From: Craspedostauros australis
Taxonomy: Eukaryota > Bacillariophyta > Bacillariophyceae > Mastogloiales > Achnanthaceae
Direction of reading: 5' to 3'
Assembly (NCBI GenBank): GCA_026770025.1
Contig: JAMXDE010000012.1
Span: 992,001-1,056,000, forward strand
Length of the DNA: 64,000 nucleotides
How positions within the stretch are numbered: position 1 is the stretch's first letter; every line of letters starts with the position of its first letter. The position numbers and the translations under genes were made by a program. The notes below the pieces were generated by a model that was not told where the DNA came from, did no database searches, and saw only the letters and a list, made by a program, of their open reading frames with translations. Positions 55,029 through 64,000 of the stretch are shown piece after piece.

Positions 55029-55455
55029 AGGAATAAGTGCCTACCTTAGTTGTAGATGTGTACATCATCCATCTGTTTGCTCCAATTCCTTGTGATGCGG
55101 ATCGTATTCTGACGACACGTTCAATGGAAAGGACAAAAAAATTACATTCTAACAAGCTAAGAGCATGGAGAGCATTCCAATGGGTATATTATTAGCTTGT
55201 GGGTATCTAAATCCATCTGGAAGAGATGCTGGCATCCAAATCTGTGAATCGTGTGATACTGTGTGGTGCGCATCGCGCTGTACAATCTTCTGCATATCTA
55301 TGCATTCGGCAGGCCATTTTGAGAGATCCGATCAGCCACATCACTCCAAGAACACTCGAAAGAGTAAGGGCATGAAGTTTGAAGTCTTTGATCCGTCAGG
55401 AAGGGATCCAATTCTACGGATGCTGATATCACGCGGTTCTGAACAGTACGTGTCA
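55029..55455 (+). repeat. Left part of an inverted array of ~180-bp degenerate repeats
   Basis: Contains forward copies of a unit with core TTTGAAGTCTTTGATCC.TC.GGAAG. The cores lie near 55198 (weak) and 55380. The stretch 55290-55450 is strongly similar to the reverse complement of 63380-63540, and 55029-55215 to the reverse complement of 63800-63988. The array is cut at 55455/62659 by the copia element. Confidence 0.75.
55451..55455 (+). repeat. Target-site duplication (left) of the copia element
   Basis: TGTCA directly before the 5' LTR, repeated directly after the 3' LTR at 62659-62663. Confidence 0.93.
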
Positions 55456-56087
55456 TATTAGCGCACGCTAAATCTCTAACAATAGCGACACCCGTCGACC
55501 AATCAGAAATCTCCACTTTTCTTACCTTTTCCGTTCCGAACGGAAATTTTGGTCGAAAATCCGTTGTGTCAGATTTGTGTCGCATTTCGCGTCGCAAGAA
55601 TCGTTTTCCCTCAATCACAGATCCAAAAATGTCGCGGAAATTGATTTCTTGCCAAGATGAGCCAATCTGCCCAATCAGGACAGACTTGGATCTTGGGTGT
55701 GACACGTGCGAATCTTGCCATGACCTTCTCAAGTGAATACGATCAATCGTGTGATCGTACTACTAGCAACATCGTGAGAAGACGTAATTTACAACACGGG
55801 CTATCGCGGTGTTTTGTTCATTGACCTTTTGCACCTCATCTTCACGCAGTAACACGCACATTTGTCGTGTTGTCTCCGTGCTAATTTCATCTGCAATTGC
55901 ATGAGATCATGTCATGCCTCTATCATGCTCACAGTTCCAAGAAGACAATCTTGTGAGCTCGACAGCATTCCTACTACCATACGAATAATACAGTAAACAA
56001 ACACTCTCCTCACCAACAACAACGACTTGATCACTCTACGTTCTCGGTGCGGTATCCTTCACACCCATCTACGATTACGTTCTAACA
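55456..56087 (+). repeat. 5' LTR
   Basis: 632 bp, starting TATTAGCGCACGC and ending TTCTAACA. Unlike most LTRs it begins TA rather than TG in both copies; the inner bases (TTAG/CTAA) still form the short inverted end. Confidence 0.95.
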
Positions 56088-56407
56088 GATTAACAGTCGC
56101 AAGCTTTCACCTACTGAATTGATTGCGTGACAATCCATCCATCCTTCATCCCTCGTCCATCCACGAGCGATCCCTTCACCTTCCATCACGTGACGACGTG
56201 ATTTCGGCTTCCCTTCGGCTTTCTTGCATCCGCAGAACGCCCTCCTTTCGGTCCCTCTGCTGAGTTCGGGCCTTCCCACTCAGCCATCCAAGACTTCCTG
56301 CAGCACCCTCCCGCACCAGAAGACGATTCAGTCAGTGCACTCCAGCCTCAGCTATCCTTCAGCCTCCAGCATCCGCATCCGCTCTCTCCATCCATCCATC
56401 GCTCATC

Positions 56408-59400
56408 ATGACGACTGCTGAGACGGACCTCGCCACCTTGGATCATATCCTCGGTGTCATCGGCATCCCTTCCGACTCAACTCCTCGCGATATCATCGCT
56501 CATGAGGACATCATCAGCCCTCTCGACCTCGTCTCTCTCACTGAGGATGACCTTCGCAGCTTCCATCTCAGTGGCAACACCGATGATGGCGAGCCTTTCA
56601 CCGCATCCCTCGGCATCAACCACATCCGCAAGATCCTGAACCTCGGCAAGTGGTACCTCACCCAGTCCATTCTGGATGACGATACCTGGAACGAGCTTGA
56701 TCGCGCTACCTTCATGGCGTTCACGGCTGAGCAGAGCAACCCTTCTCTTCCTTCTTCGCGCTCGCATTCGACTGCAAGCACACCTGTGCCATCCCCAATT
56801 GGCATGGGCATGGGCATGGGCAACCACACCACTCCGGCATCCGCATTCCGTCCTGTGGCCGAAGAACCTCCGCATGTGAACTTCGGATTCGAACCTTCGG
56901 CTTCGGTGCCTGATCCTGCCTTCCCGCAACCACCTGTGACTCCATCCATGGCACCCTCTTCCAACTTCCAAGGTGTCCATGCCATGGAGCTACCGGCTGA
57001 CTACGTCAAGGAGTTCAGCAAGGCAACCAAGCGAGAGAGCCTGTCGCTCCCAACACTGAAGGACGACAAGCACTTCCTCACCTTCATGCGGACCTTCGAG
57101 ACTCTTTCCTTCTCTCATGGACTCAACCACCATCTTGACATGGACTTCATGCCAGCACCCAAGGACGAGGCCTTCTTCGCGAGCCAGAATCGCTACCTCT
57201 TCGCTGTGCTCACTGAGCATGTCAAGACTTCTAAGAGTCGGCGCATCATCCGTGCCTACAAGAAGTCCTGCGATGGCCGTGCGGCCTACGCCGACCTTGT
57301 TGACAGCTACACCAGTGGCGTCGTCGGCGAGACTCTGTCCATCAAATACAGAGACACCATCGTCGCCTTCCGTCTGGACCAGACTTGGACCAAGACCCGC
57401 GAGCAATTCCTTGATGCCTGGGAAACCAAGCTCGATGACATCGAAGAGCTCGATGATGCATGTGTTGATGAGGCGGTCAAGCAGCAATGGTTGCGCACCG
57501 CCATCGGTCCCGATGTCGACTTGACTCGGGCCTACACCAACGTCAAGTCCAACTCCCGCCAACGTCACAAGCAATCTCGCGGCTTCATCAAGGTTGGTGT
57601 CTCCTTCGAAGACCTCCTCGAGTTCGTCCGCGATGAGGCGCAGTCCCTTGATGCCAACCAGCCTCGCACCACATCTCGGCGCAAGGTCAACAATGCCAAG
57701 ACCGGCGGCTCTGCTGGCAAAGGCAATGGCAAGGACTACGCCAAGGACGACCGTCGTTCCATCCCCAATGATGAATGGCGTGAGATGTCCAAGGACCAAC
57801 GCAAGGCGTTCCTCGAAGCAAAGGGAAAGTGGCGCAAGAACAAGGGCAAGGGCAAGGCTGACTCCCACCGAGCTGCCAACAACGCTGCCACATCTTCGGG
57901 CACCACCGACACTCCTTCCGCAACCCCGTCCGCTGGTAACACGGACTCTTCCAAGGCTGGTGACCAGTCCACTGCCATCGATCGCCTTCTCGCTCAGACC
58001 AAGTCCTCCTCTTCGTCTGACGATACCCCTCAACTGGTCTACAAGGGCCAGACCTGGCGCCTTGCCAACTCCACGGTGGTCCGGTACAGCTTCAACAAGC
58101 TTGTCAAGGACCACTCTGGCTCTCTCGTCGACAGCGGTGCCAATGGTGGCCTGGCTGGCGATGACGTCCTCGTTCTCTGCAAGACAGGACACACCGCCGA
58201 CGTCAGTGGCATTGGCGACTCCGCCATCGCCAACCTCGACATCGGTACGGTTGCTGGTCTCATCCAGACCACTGAAGGGCCCATCATTGGTAAATTCCAC
58301 CAATATGCACTCTACGGAAAGGGCAAGACCATCCATTCATCCAACCAGCTTGGTGCCTTCGGAATGGATGTCAACGAACGCCCACGGAATCTCCCTGGAG
58401 GTCGCCAGACCATCATCACACCAGGAGGCCACATCATCCCACTGGCTGTCCGGCAAGGCCTGTCCTACATGGACATGGCCAAGCCTACCCGCTCTGAACT
58501 CGACAAGTATCCACATGTCGACTTCACCGCGGACGACGAATGGGACCCTTCTTCCCTCGACCAGGAGATGAACCTCGACGACGTCGACGATGATGACGCC
58601 GCAGCACTCCAGCGCCGCGAGAACAACTCTACCGTTCTCACGGCCTACACTGGTGCTCGCCAAGCCGACATCGCTGACAACCCGGGCAGCATCATTGCCA
58701 CTCGCAAGCCTGCCGACTACGAGGCTCTCCGACCCCACTTCGGCTGGATTCCAGCTCGTCGCGTTCGCGACACTCTTCGGTGTACCTCCCAGTGGTACCG
58801 TACCGCCGAGCGCTTCTCCATGCGCAAGCATTTCAAGTCTCGGTTCCCAGCGGCCAACGTCGACCGTCTCCATGAGACGGTTGCGATGGATACGCTCTTC
58901 TCCGATACCCCTGCTCACGACGACGGGGTTCCCGGCCATGGCGGCTGCACCATGCTTCAGGTGTACGTCGCTCTCGACTCTCGGTTCACGGCCGGCTTTC
59001 CCATGCCATCCGAGAGCCGCATCTCCGACACTCTCCGTGACTTCATCCGACGCCACGGGGCTCCCGACCTACTGATGTCCGACAACGCCAAGGCGCAGAT
59101 CGGTAACAAGGTTATGGAGATCCTCCGGCAGTATCACATCCGTGACCACCAGAGTGAGCCGGAGCATCAACACCAGAACGGCGCGGAACGCCGGATCCAG
59201 GATATCAAACGCACAACCAACGGTGTGATGGATCGCACGGGTACTCCCAACCGCTTCTGGCTGATCTGCACGCTCTATGTGATTGATCTCTTCAACCACA
59301 TCGCGCAGGTCACCGTTGGCTCCATCACCCCCCTTCAAGCCGCCTTCGGACAGCGACCGGACATCTCCAAGTTCCTATCCTACCGATGGTGGCAACCTGT

Positions 59401-62002
59401 CTACTACCGGGTTGACAACCCCGCCTTCCCCAGCCAGTCCAAGGAGCGCAGTGGACGCTGGGCCGGTCCCTGCCTTCACAAAGGCGATGATCTTACCTTC
59501 TGGGTCCTCGACGACGAGACCCAACGACTTCTTCCTCGGTCTGCCATCCGACCTGCCGACGACTCTGCCACCCGCAATCTTCGTGCGGACTTCCCCTTCC
59601 CCATTGTTGGGGAGGACGATGGCTCTGATGCCATGAATGTGGCGAATGGGGAGCCAGACGACGACATCTCCGTCCCTCCTGACTCCGATCCCATCGTACA
59701 CTCCCTCGCCGATTCCATCCTGGCTGACCGCCGCGGCACAGACCCTGAAACAGTGGGGAATGCCAAGGTCCACATCCCGAAGTTCTCTCCCGAGGATCTC
59801 GTTGGGATGACCTTCATCCACGAGAAGGATGGCCAGCAAGTCAAAGCGGAGGTGGTGCAAAAGGTCAATGACCTTGACGCAGCCAACCACCAACGTATCA
59901 AGATGCTACTTGCACTGGCTGATGGGGAGACGCATGACCTCATCTCCTACGTTGAGCTCGCCGACATCATCGAACGGCAACAGGAGCACAACGACGACCC
60001 CGACGCCAAGTGGGAGTTCGACTCCATCATCGGACACGAGGGTCCCCTCTCATCTTCCTCTCCCTCCTACAAGGGATCCAGCTTCAACGTCATCGTGAAA
60101 TGGGGAGACGGCTCCACCTCCACCGAACCACTCTCCATCATGATTCAGGATGATCCCGTCTCTTGCGCTGCCTACGGCCGCCGCCACGAGCTGCTCGACG
60201 AGCCTGGCTGGAAGCGCCTCAAGCGCCTCGCCATCCGCACCAATCGTCTCGAGCGCCAGGTCAACAAATCGAAGACCTTCAACCACGCTCCTACCTTCCA
60301 GTTCGGTGTCCAAGTCCCTCGCAACCACAAGGAAGCGATGCGACTCGACGACAAGAACGGCAACTCCCTTTGGGCCGATGCCGAGAAGAAGGAAATGGAC
60401 CAACTCTTCGGGTACCATACCTTCAAGTCTCTTGGCAAAGGCGCCCCAGTCCCCTCCGGCTTCCAGAAGATCCGCCTCCAATGGGTCTATGCTGTGAAGC
60501 ATGACCTCCGTCACAAGGCGCGCTGCGTCGCTGGTGGTCACCTCACCGACCCCTGCAAGGATGCATCCTACGCAGGTGTGGTCAGTCTTCGCTCTCTCCG
60601 CCTCTCCCTCCTCGCCGGCGAACTCAACGGCATTCCAACATGGGTTGGAGACATCGGCAATGCGTATCTTGAGGCCTTCACTCAAGAACGCATCTGCTTC
60701 ATCGCTGGTGACGAATTCGGTGACTTCGCTGGTCATACCATGCAGATAGTCAAGGCACTCTACGGCCTGCGCACATCGGGCGCCCGATTCCATGAGGCTC
60801 TCGCCGACACCCTTCGCGACATGGGTTTCCTCCAATGCCGCTCCGATCCCGACGTCTGGATGCGTGACGCCAACTCCCATTGGGAGTACGTCTGCGTCTA
60901 CGTCGATGACCTCACCGCGACGATGGCCGATCCCAAGGCTTTCTTCGACATCCTCTCTTCGAAGTACGGGTACCAGCTCAAGGGAGTTGGTCCTATCAAG
61001 TACCATCTCGGTGCTGACTTCGGCCGTGATCCCGACGGCACTCTCAAGCTCTCCCCGCAATCCTACATCAAGCGGATGATGGAGAACTACGAACGCATGT
61101 TCGGCGAGCTTCCCCGCAAGATCAGCTGCCCTCTCGACAAGGCCGACAGTCCGGAGCTCGACACCTCTTCCGAACTTAGCGAAACCGACAAACGCAAGTT
61201 CATGTCACTCATCGGCGCACTCCAGTGGTGTATCTCCCTTGGACGGTTTGACATCTCTGTCGCCGTCATGACGCTGGCACGCTTCCGCTCAGCTCCTCGC
61301 CAAGGTCATCTGGATCGCGCAAAGCGCATCTACGGATATCTTCGCAAGCATCCTGATGCTGCCATCCGCTTCCGCACCTGCGTCCCCCGCTTCGATCTTC
61401 ACTACGAGGTTCCCAACCATGACTGGATCTACTCCGTCTACGGGAAGACCTCCGAGGAGATTCCGGACGACATCCCCGAGCCGAAAGGCAAACCTGTCCG
61501 AACCACCACGTTCGTCGACGCCAACCTTCTCCACTGCCAAGTCACTGGCAGATCTGCTACCGGTGCTCTCCATCTGGTCAACCAGACCCCCATCGAATGG
61601 TTCTCCAAGCGTCAAGGCACGGTTGAGACCGCCACCTACGGGTCCGAGTTCGTCGCTGCCCGTCAAGCTACGGAGCAGATCATCTCCCTCCGTCTTGCCC
61701 TTCGTGAAATGGGCATTCCGATCGACGGTCCCAGCTGGATGCTGGGTGACAATCAGTCCGTCATCACCTCCTCCACGGTCCCCAAGAGCATGCTCTCCAA
61801 GCGCCACAACGCACTGGCCTACCATCGCGTCCGGTCCGCTGTCGCCGCTGGCATCCTCTACTTCATCAAGATCCCCGGCACGCAGAACGTCGCCGACGTG
61901 ATGACGAAGTTCCTTCCATGGGCTGTCTTCTGGCCCCTCGTGAAGCCCATCCTCTTCTGGAAAGGGCACACCGAGTCCTCTTCCCCGACCTACAAGACCT
62001 GA
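56408..62002 (+). CDS. Copia gag-pol polyprotein
   Basis: 1864 aa in one frame. Gag-like region about 1-480, ending in a Lys/Gly-rich basic stretch; no CCHC zinc knuckle is visible. Protease with DSGA near residue 575. Integrase with D in AMDTLFSD (about 828), D in LMSDNAK (about 892) and E in NGAERRIQ (about 927); I see no clear HHCC zinc finger before it. Reverse transcriptase with KARCVAGG, DIGNAYLEA, ALYGLRTSGARFHE and the YVDDL active site (about 1497). RNase H with TFVDAN (about 1701), ATYGSEFVAARQA, LGDNQSV and KRHNALAYHRVR. The motifs QYALYGKGKTIHSSNQLGAFG and QSEPEHQHQNGAERR are those I associate with diatom CoDi elements. No stops, so it may be functional. Confidence 0.95.
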   Translation: MTTAETDLATLDHILGVIGIPSDSTPRDIIAHEDIISPLDLVSLTEDDLRSFHLSGNTDDGEPFTASLGINHIRKILNLGKWYLTQSILDDDTWNELDRATFMAFTAEQSNPSLPSSRSHSTASTPVPSPIGMGMGMGNHTTPASAFRPVAEEPPHVNFGFEPSASVPDPAFPQPPVTPSMAPSSNFQGVHAMELPADYVKEFSKATKRESLSLPTLKDDKHFLTFMRTFETLSFSHGLNHHLDMDFMPAPKDEAFFASQNRYLFAVLTEHVKTSKSRRIIRAYKKSCDGRAAYADLVDSYTSGVVGETLSIKYRDTIVAFRLDQTWTKTREQFLDAWETKLDDIEELDDACVDEAVKQQWLRTAIGPDVDLTRAYTNVKSNSRQRHKQSRGFIKVGVSFEDLLEFVRDEAQSLDANQPRTTSRRKVNNAKTGGSAGKGNGKDYAKDDRRSIPNDEWREMSKDQRKAFLEAKGKWRKNKGKGKADSHRAANNAATSSGTTDTPSATPSAGNTDSSKAGDQSTAIDRLLAQTKSSSSSDDTPQLVYKGQTWRLANSTVVRYSFNKLVKDHSGSLVDSGANGGLAGDDVLVLCKTGHTADVSGIGDSAIANLDIGTVAGLIQTTEGPIIGKFHQYALYGKGKTIHSSNQLGAFGMDVNERPRNLPGGRQTIITPGGHIIPLAVRQGLSYMDMAKPTRSELDKYPHVDFTADDEWDPSSLDQEMNLDDVDDDDAAALQRRENNSTVLTAYTGARQADIADNPGSIIATRKPADYEALRPHFGWIPARRVRDTLRCTSQWYRTAERFSMRKHFKSRFPAANVDRLHETVAMDTLFSDTPAHDDGVPGHGGCTMLQVYVALDSRFTAGFPMPSESRISDTLRDFIRRHGAPDLLMSDNAKAQIGNKVMEILRQYHIRDHQSEPEHQHQNGAERRIQDIKRTTNGVMDRTGTPNRFWLICTLYVIDLFNHIAQVTVGSITPLQAAFGQRPDISKFLSYRWWQPVYYRVDNPAFPSQSKERSGRWAGPCLHKGDDLTFWVLDDETQRLLPRSAIRPADDSATRNLRADFPFPIVGEDDGSDAMNVANGEPDDDISVPPDSDPIVHSLADSILADRRGTDPETVGNAKVHIPKFSPEDLVGMTFIHEKDGQQVKAEVVQKVNDLDAANHQRIKMLLALADGETHDLISYVELADIIERQQEHNDDPDAKWEFDSIIGHEGPLSSSSPSYKGSSFNVIVKWGDGSTSTEPLSIMIQDDPVSCAAYGRRHELLDEPGWKRLKRLAIRTNRLERQVNKSKTFNHAPTFQFGVQVPRNHKEAMRLDDKNGNSLWADAEKKEMDQLFGYHTFKSLGKGAPVPSGFQKIRLQWVYAVKHDLRHKARCVAGGHLTDPCKDASYAGVVSLRSLRLSLLAGELNGIPTWVGDIGNAYLEAFTQERICFIAGDEFGDFAGHTMQIVKALYGLRTSGARFHEALADTLRDMGFLQCRSDPDVWMRDANSHWEYVCVYVDDLTATMADPKAFFDILSSKYGYQLKGVGPIKYHLGADFGRDPDGTLKLSPQSYIKRMMENYERMFGELPRKISCPLDKADSPELDTSSELSETDKRKFMSLIGALQWCISLGRFDISVAVMTLARFRSAPRQGHLDRAKRIYGYLRKHPDAAIRFRTCVPRFDLHYEVPNHDWIYSVYGKTSEEIPDDIPEPKGKPVRTTTFVDANLLHCQVTGRSATGALHLVNQTPIEWFSKRQGTVETATYGSEFVAARQATEQIISLRLALREMGIPIDGPSWMLGDNQSVITSSTVPKSMLSKRHNALAYHRVRSAVAAGILYFIKIPGTQNVADVMTKFLPWAVFWPLVKPILFWKGHTESSSPTYKT

Positions 62003-62020
62003 ATGTCCGGGACACGCTTT

Positions 62021-62026
62021 GGGGAG
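62021..62026 (+). other. Polypurine tract of the copia element
   Basis: GGGGAG immediately upstream of the 3' LTR, the expected place for plus-strand priming. Confidence 0.6.
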
Positions 62027-62658
62027 TATTAGCGCACGCTAAATCTCTAACAATAGCGACACCCGTCGACCAATCAGAAATCTCCACTTTTCTTACCTTT
62101 TCCGTTCCGAACGGAAATTTTGGTCGAAAATCCGTTGTGTCAGATTTGTGTCGCATTTCGCGTCGCAAGAATCGTTTTCCCTCAATCACAGATCCAAAAA
62201 TGTCGCGGAAATTGATTTCTTGCCAAGATGAGCCAATCTGCCCAATCAGGACAGACTTGGATCTTGGGTGTGACACGTGCGAATCTTGCCATGACCTTCT
62301 CAAGTGAATACGATCAATCGTGTGATCGTACTACTAGCAACATCGTGAGAAGACGTAATTTACAACACGGGCTATCGCGGTGTTTTGTTCATTGACCTTT
62401 TGCACCTCATCTTCACGCAGTAACACGCACATTTGTCGTGTTGTCTCCGTGCTAATTTCATCTGCAATTGCATGAGATCATGTCATGCCTCTATCATGCT
62501 CACAGTTCCAAGAAGACAATCTTGTGAGCTCGACAGCATTCCTACTACCATACGAATAATACAGTAAACAAACACTCTCCTCACCAACAACAACGACTTG
62601 ATCACTCTACGTTCTCGGTGCGGTATCCTTCACACCCATCTACGATTACGTTCTAACA
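62027..62658 (+). repeat. 3' LTR
   Basis: 632 bp, same length as the 5' LTR and identical to it wherever compared by eye. Confidence 0.95.
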
Positions 62659-62663
62659 TGTCA
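62659..62663 (+). repeat. Target-site duplication (right) of the copia element
   Basis: TGTCA directly after the 3' LTR, matching 55451-55455. Confidence 0.93.
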
Positions 62664-64000
62664 CGCTGTACAGCGTTCTGAGAATATGTGCATAGACATT
62701 GGCAGTCATATTCAACTCCAACACTTTGGTGAATCCGAACGCATTCCACAGAGCACAGACATGGGGTTTGAAGCTGTGAATCCTCCAGGAAGACGTATCA
62801 GTATGCGCCCAGGTGATCCACATGTCATGACGCCGCTCAGTGACACTCCACTTCAGCATCCGTAGAAATGGACCTCTTCCAAACGGATATGGGACTTCAA
62901 CCTCCATGGCAACAGCCTTCGGAGTCTACTTGACGCAATGCGGTTGGTCGGATCTCTCCAGCCAGCTGGCCGAATGAATGCATCCGCAGAAGGCTGCACA
63001 GCGCAACGCGCATCGGAAAGCCCCCTCCCAAACAGCATCACCAGATATCCTTATCCCTAGCTTTGGATCGCTTCCAGATAGATCCAATACTTCAAACTTC
63101 ATGGCCGCACCCATTGGAGTGTGGTCGGAGTCATCCAAGCATTCGATTACAATATGGCCAACATTTTATATGCACGTATTCTCAGAACATTCTACAGCGT
63201 GACACGGACGGTTCAATACAGTGTGATATCAGCATTCATAGATTGCGATCCCTTCCAAACGGATAAAGAACTTCAAACTTCATTTTCATACTCTTTGGCG
63301 TATGATTGGTGTGGTCGGAGCGTTGGATTGGAATACAATTGCCAGTTCCTGTGTACAAACATCCAAATTAATGTACAGTGCGATGCGTACCAATCACTAC
63401 TGTGTGATATTTGCATTCATAGAATTGGATCCGTTCCTGATGGATCAAAGACTTCAAAATTCATGTCCGTACTCTCTGGAGTATGATTGGAGTAGTGAGG
63501 TTGGTTGGACCTCTCAAAACGGCCTGCCGAATGCATAGATATGCGGAGTAGAGTACAGCGCCATGAGTACCGCACAGTATCACGAGATTCATAGATTTGG
63601 GTGCCAGCACTCCTTCCAGAAGGACCCAGATCCTCGCAAGCCACCCCCATACCCATAGAAGCGTCGTTGCTATGATGTCATTGGTGGAAAGATATATGTT
63701 GAATCTTTCATATGAAGGTTTGGTCAACACCCTGCACACTGCACACAGCCGCCGTGCGGTATCCCGTGATTTGGCCGCGTACAATCCGCAACACCTTCTA
63801 GATGGATCCAGTCACTCACAAGCTATTTGTATACCCATTGGAATGCCTTCGATGCGCTGATTTTGTTAAACTGTTCTATTTTTACCCTTGCAATGAAGAT
63901 GTCGTCAGAATACGATCCACAACGCAAGAACTTGGAGCAAACAGATGGATGATGTACATATCTACAACTAAAGTAGTCACGTATTCCCCTCATTGGATGG
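62659..64000 (-). repeat. Right part of the inverted ~180-bp repeat array
   Basis: One forward unit (core near 62768), then units in the opposite orientation with cores near 62880, 63065, 63250, 63430, 63610 and probably 63795, a spacing of about 175-192 bp. The reversed core reads GGATC..TTCC.GA.GGATC followed by ACTTCAAA.TTCATG. Units are diverged by substitutions and small indels. Short frames here are not convincing genes. The outermost part mirrors 55029-55215, and the array may continue beyond the window. Confidence 0.7.

Larger units (their letters stand above)
55456..62658 (+). mobile_element. Full-length Ty1/copia LTR retrotransposon (diatom CoDi-like)
   Basis: 7203 bp: two 632-bp LTRs, one uninterrupted gag-pol frame, a purine tract GGGGAG (62021-62026) just before the 3' LTR, and a perfect 5-bp target duplication TGTCA. 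The order protease, integrase, reverse transcriptase, RNase H places it in copia. The LTRs look identical by eye, implying a recent insertion. The sequence after the 5' LTR (GATTAACAGTCGCAAG) does not match the usual initiator-Met primer-binding site, so the primer tRNA is unknown. Confidence 0.95.

Noticed and set aside
56990-58336. 448-codon minus-strand frame inside the copia gag region
   Set aside because: Antisense shadow of the gag-pol frame caused by biased codon use; no domain.
62978-63538. Short plus-strand frames in the right-hand repeat array as small genes
   Set aside because: They follow the ~180-bp repeat units and change frame from unit to unit because unit lengths are not a constant multiple of three.

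Overview
This window is nuclear DNA of a eukaryote, most likely a photosynthetic stramenopile (ochrophyte), with a diatom as the best guess. Three things point there. The DAHP synthase has a two-part plastid presequence with an ASAFAP-like A|F cleavage site. One gene fuses a CRAL-TRIO-like region to a DUF6824-type domain (motif DVIVGKGK...HHGN), which I know mainly from diatoms. The copia element has a polyprotein of the diatom CoDi style. Genes are compact, on both strands, with zero to two GT-AG introns of about 160-550 bp. Splice junctions below were read by eye and checked by reading-frame phase; no transcripts were available.

Layout. 1-576: 3' part of a phosphohistidine phosphatase gene. 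865-4029 (-): LIN54/TSO1-like CXC protein, divergent from an intronless 8-kb gene for a KNTC1/Rod-like protein (5286-13274). 13538-19086 (-): CPSF1. 19335-19407: tRNA-Glu(UUC). 20476-22420: protein phosphatase 5. 23085-24024: ribosomal protein S16. 24449-26099: unrecognised multi-pass membrane protein. 27166-29018: membrane-anchored GH16 glucanase. 29435-30514 (-): unrecognised, possibly organellar, coiled-coil protein.

30795-35571 holds two DNA transposons of one family, end to end and sharing one 3-bp target duplication (AAT). The first is a 603-bp non-autonomous element. The second is a 4165-bp PIF/Harbinger-type element with both expected genes: a Myb/SANT-like DNA-binding protein and a DDE transposase.

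35819-41690 is a three-exon gene predicted to encode a SET-SET-spermidine-synthase-like-AdoMetDC-like fusion, with both introns at the same position of a duplicated module. Then come an amidohydrolase (42114-43154), a GPALPP1-like protein (43343-45445, -), plastid DAHP synthase (46271-48842) and the CRAL-TRIO/DUF6824 fusion (49392-52661).

52662-64000 is a gene-poor repeat island. It contains an array of degenerate repeats of about 180 bp in two opposing orientations. A full-length copia element (55456-62658, 632-bp LTRs that read as identical, TSD TGTCA) has inserted into that array.

The host genes are mostly unrelated housekeeping functions: cell cycle (LIN54-like, KNTC1-like), mRNA 3' processing, translation, shikimate pathway and signalling. 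The most unusual parts are the SET/polyamine-synthase fusion, the tandem Harbinger pair and the inverted satellite array with its young retrotransposon.
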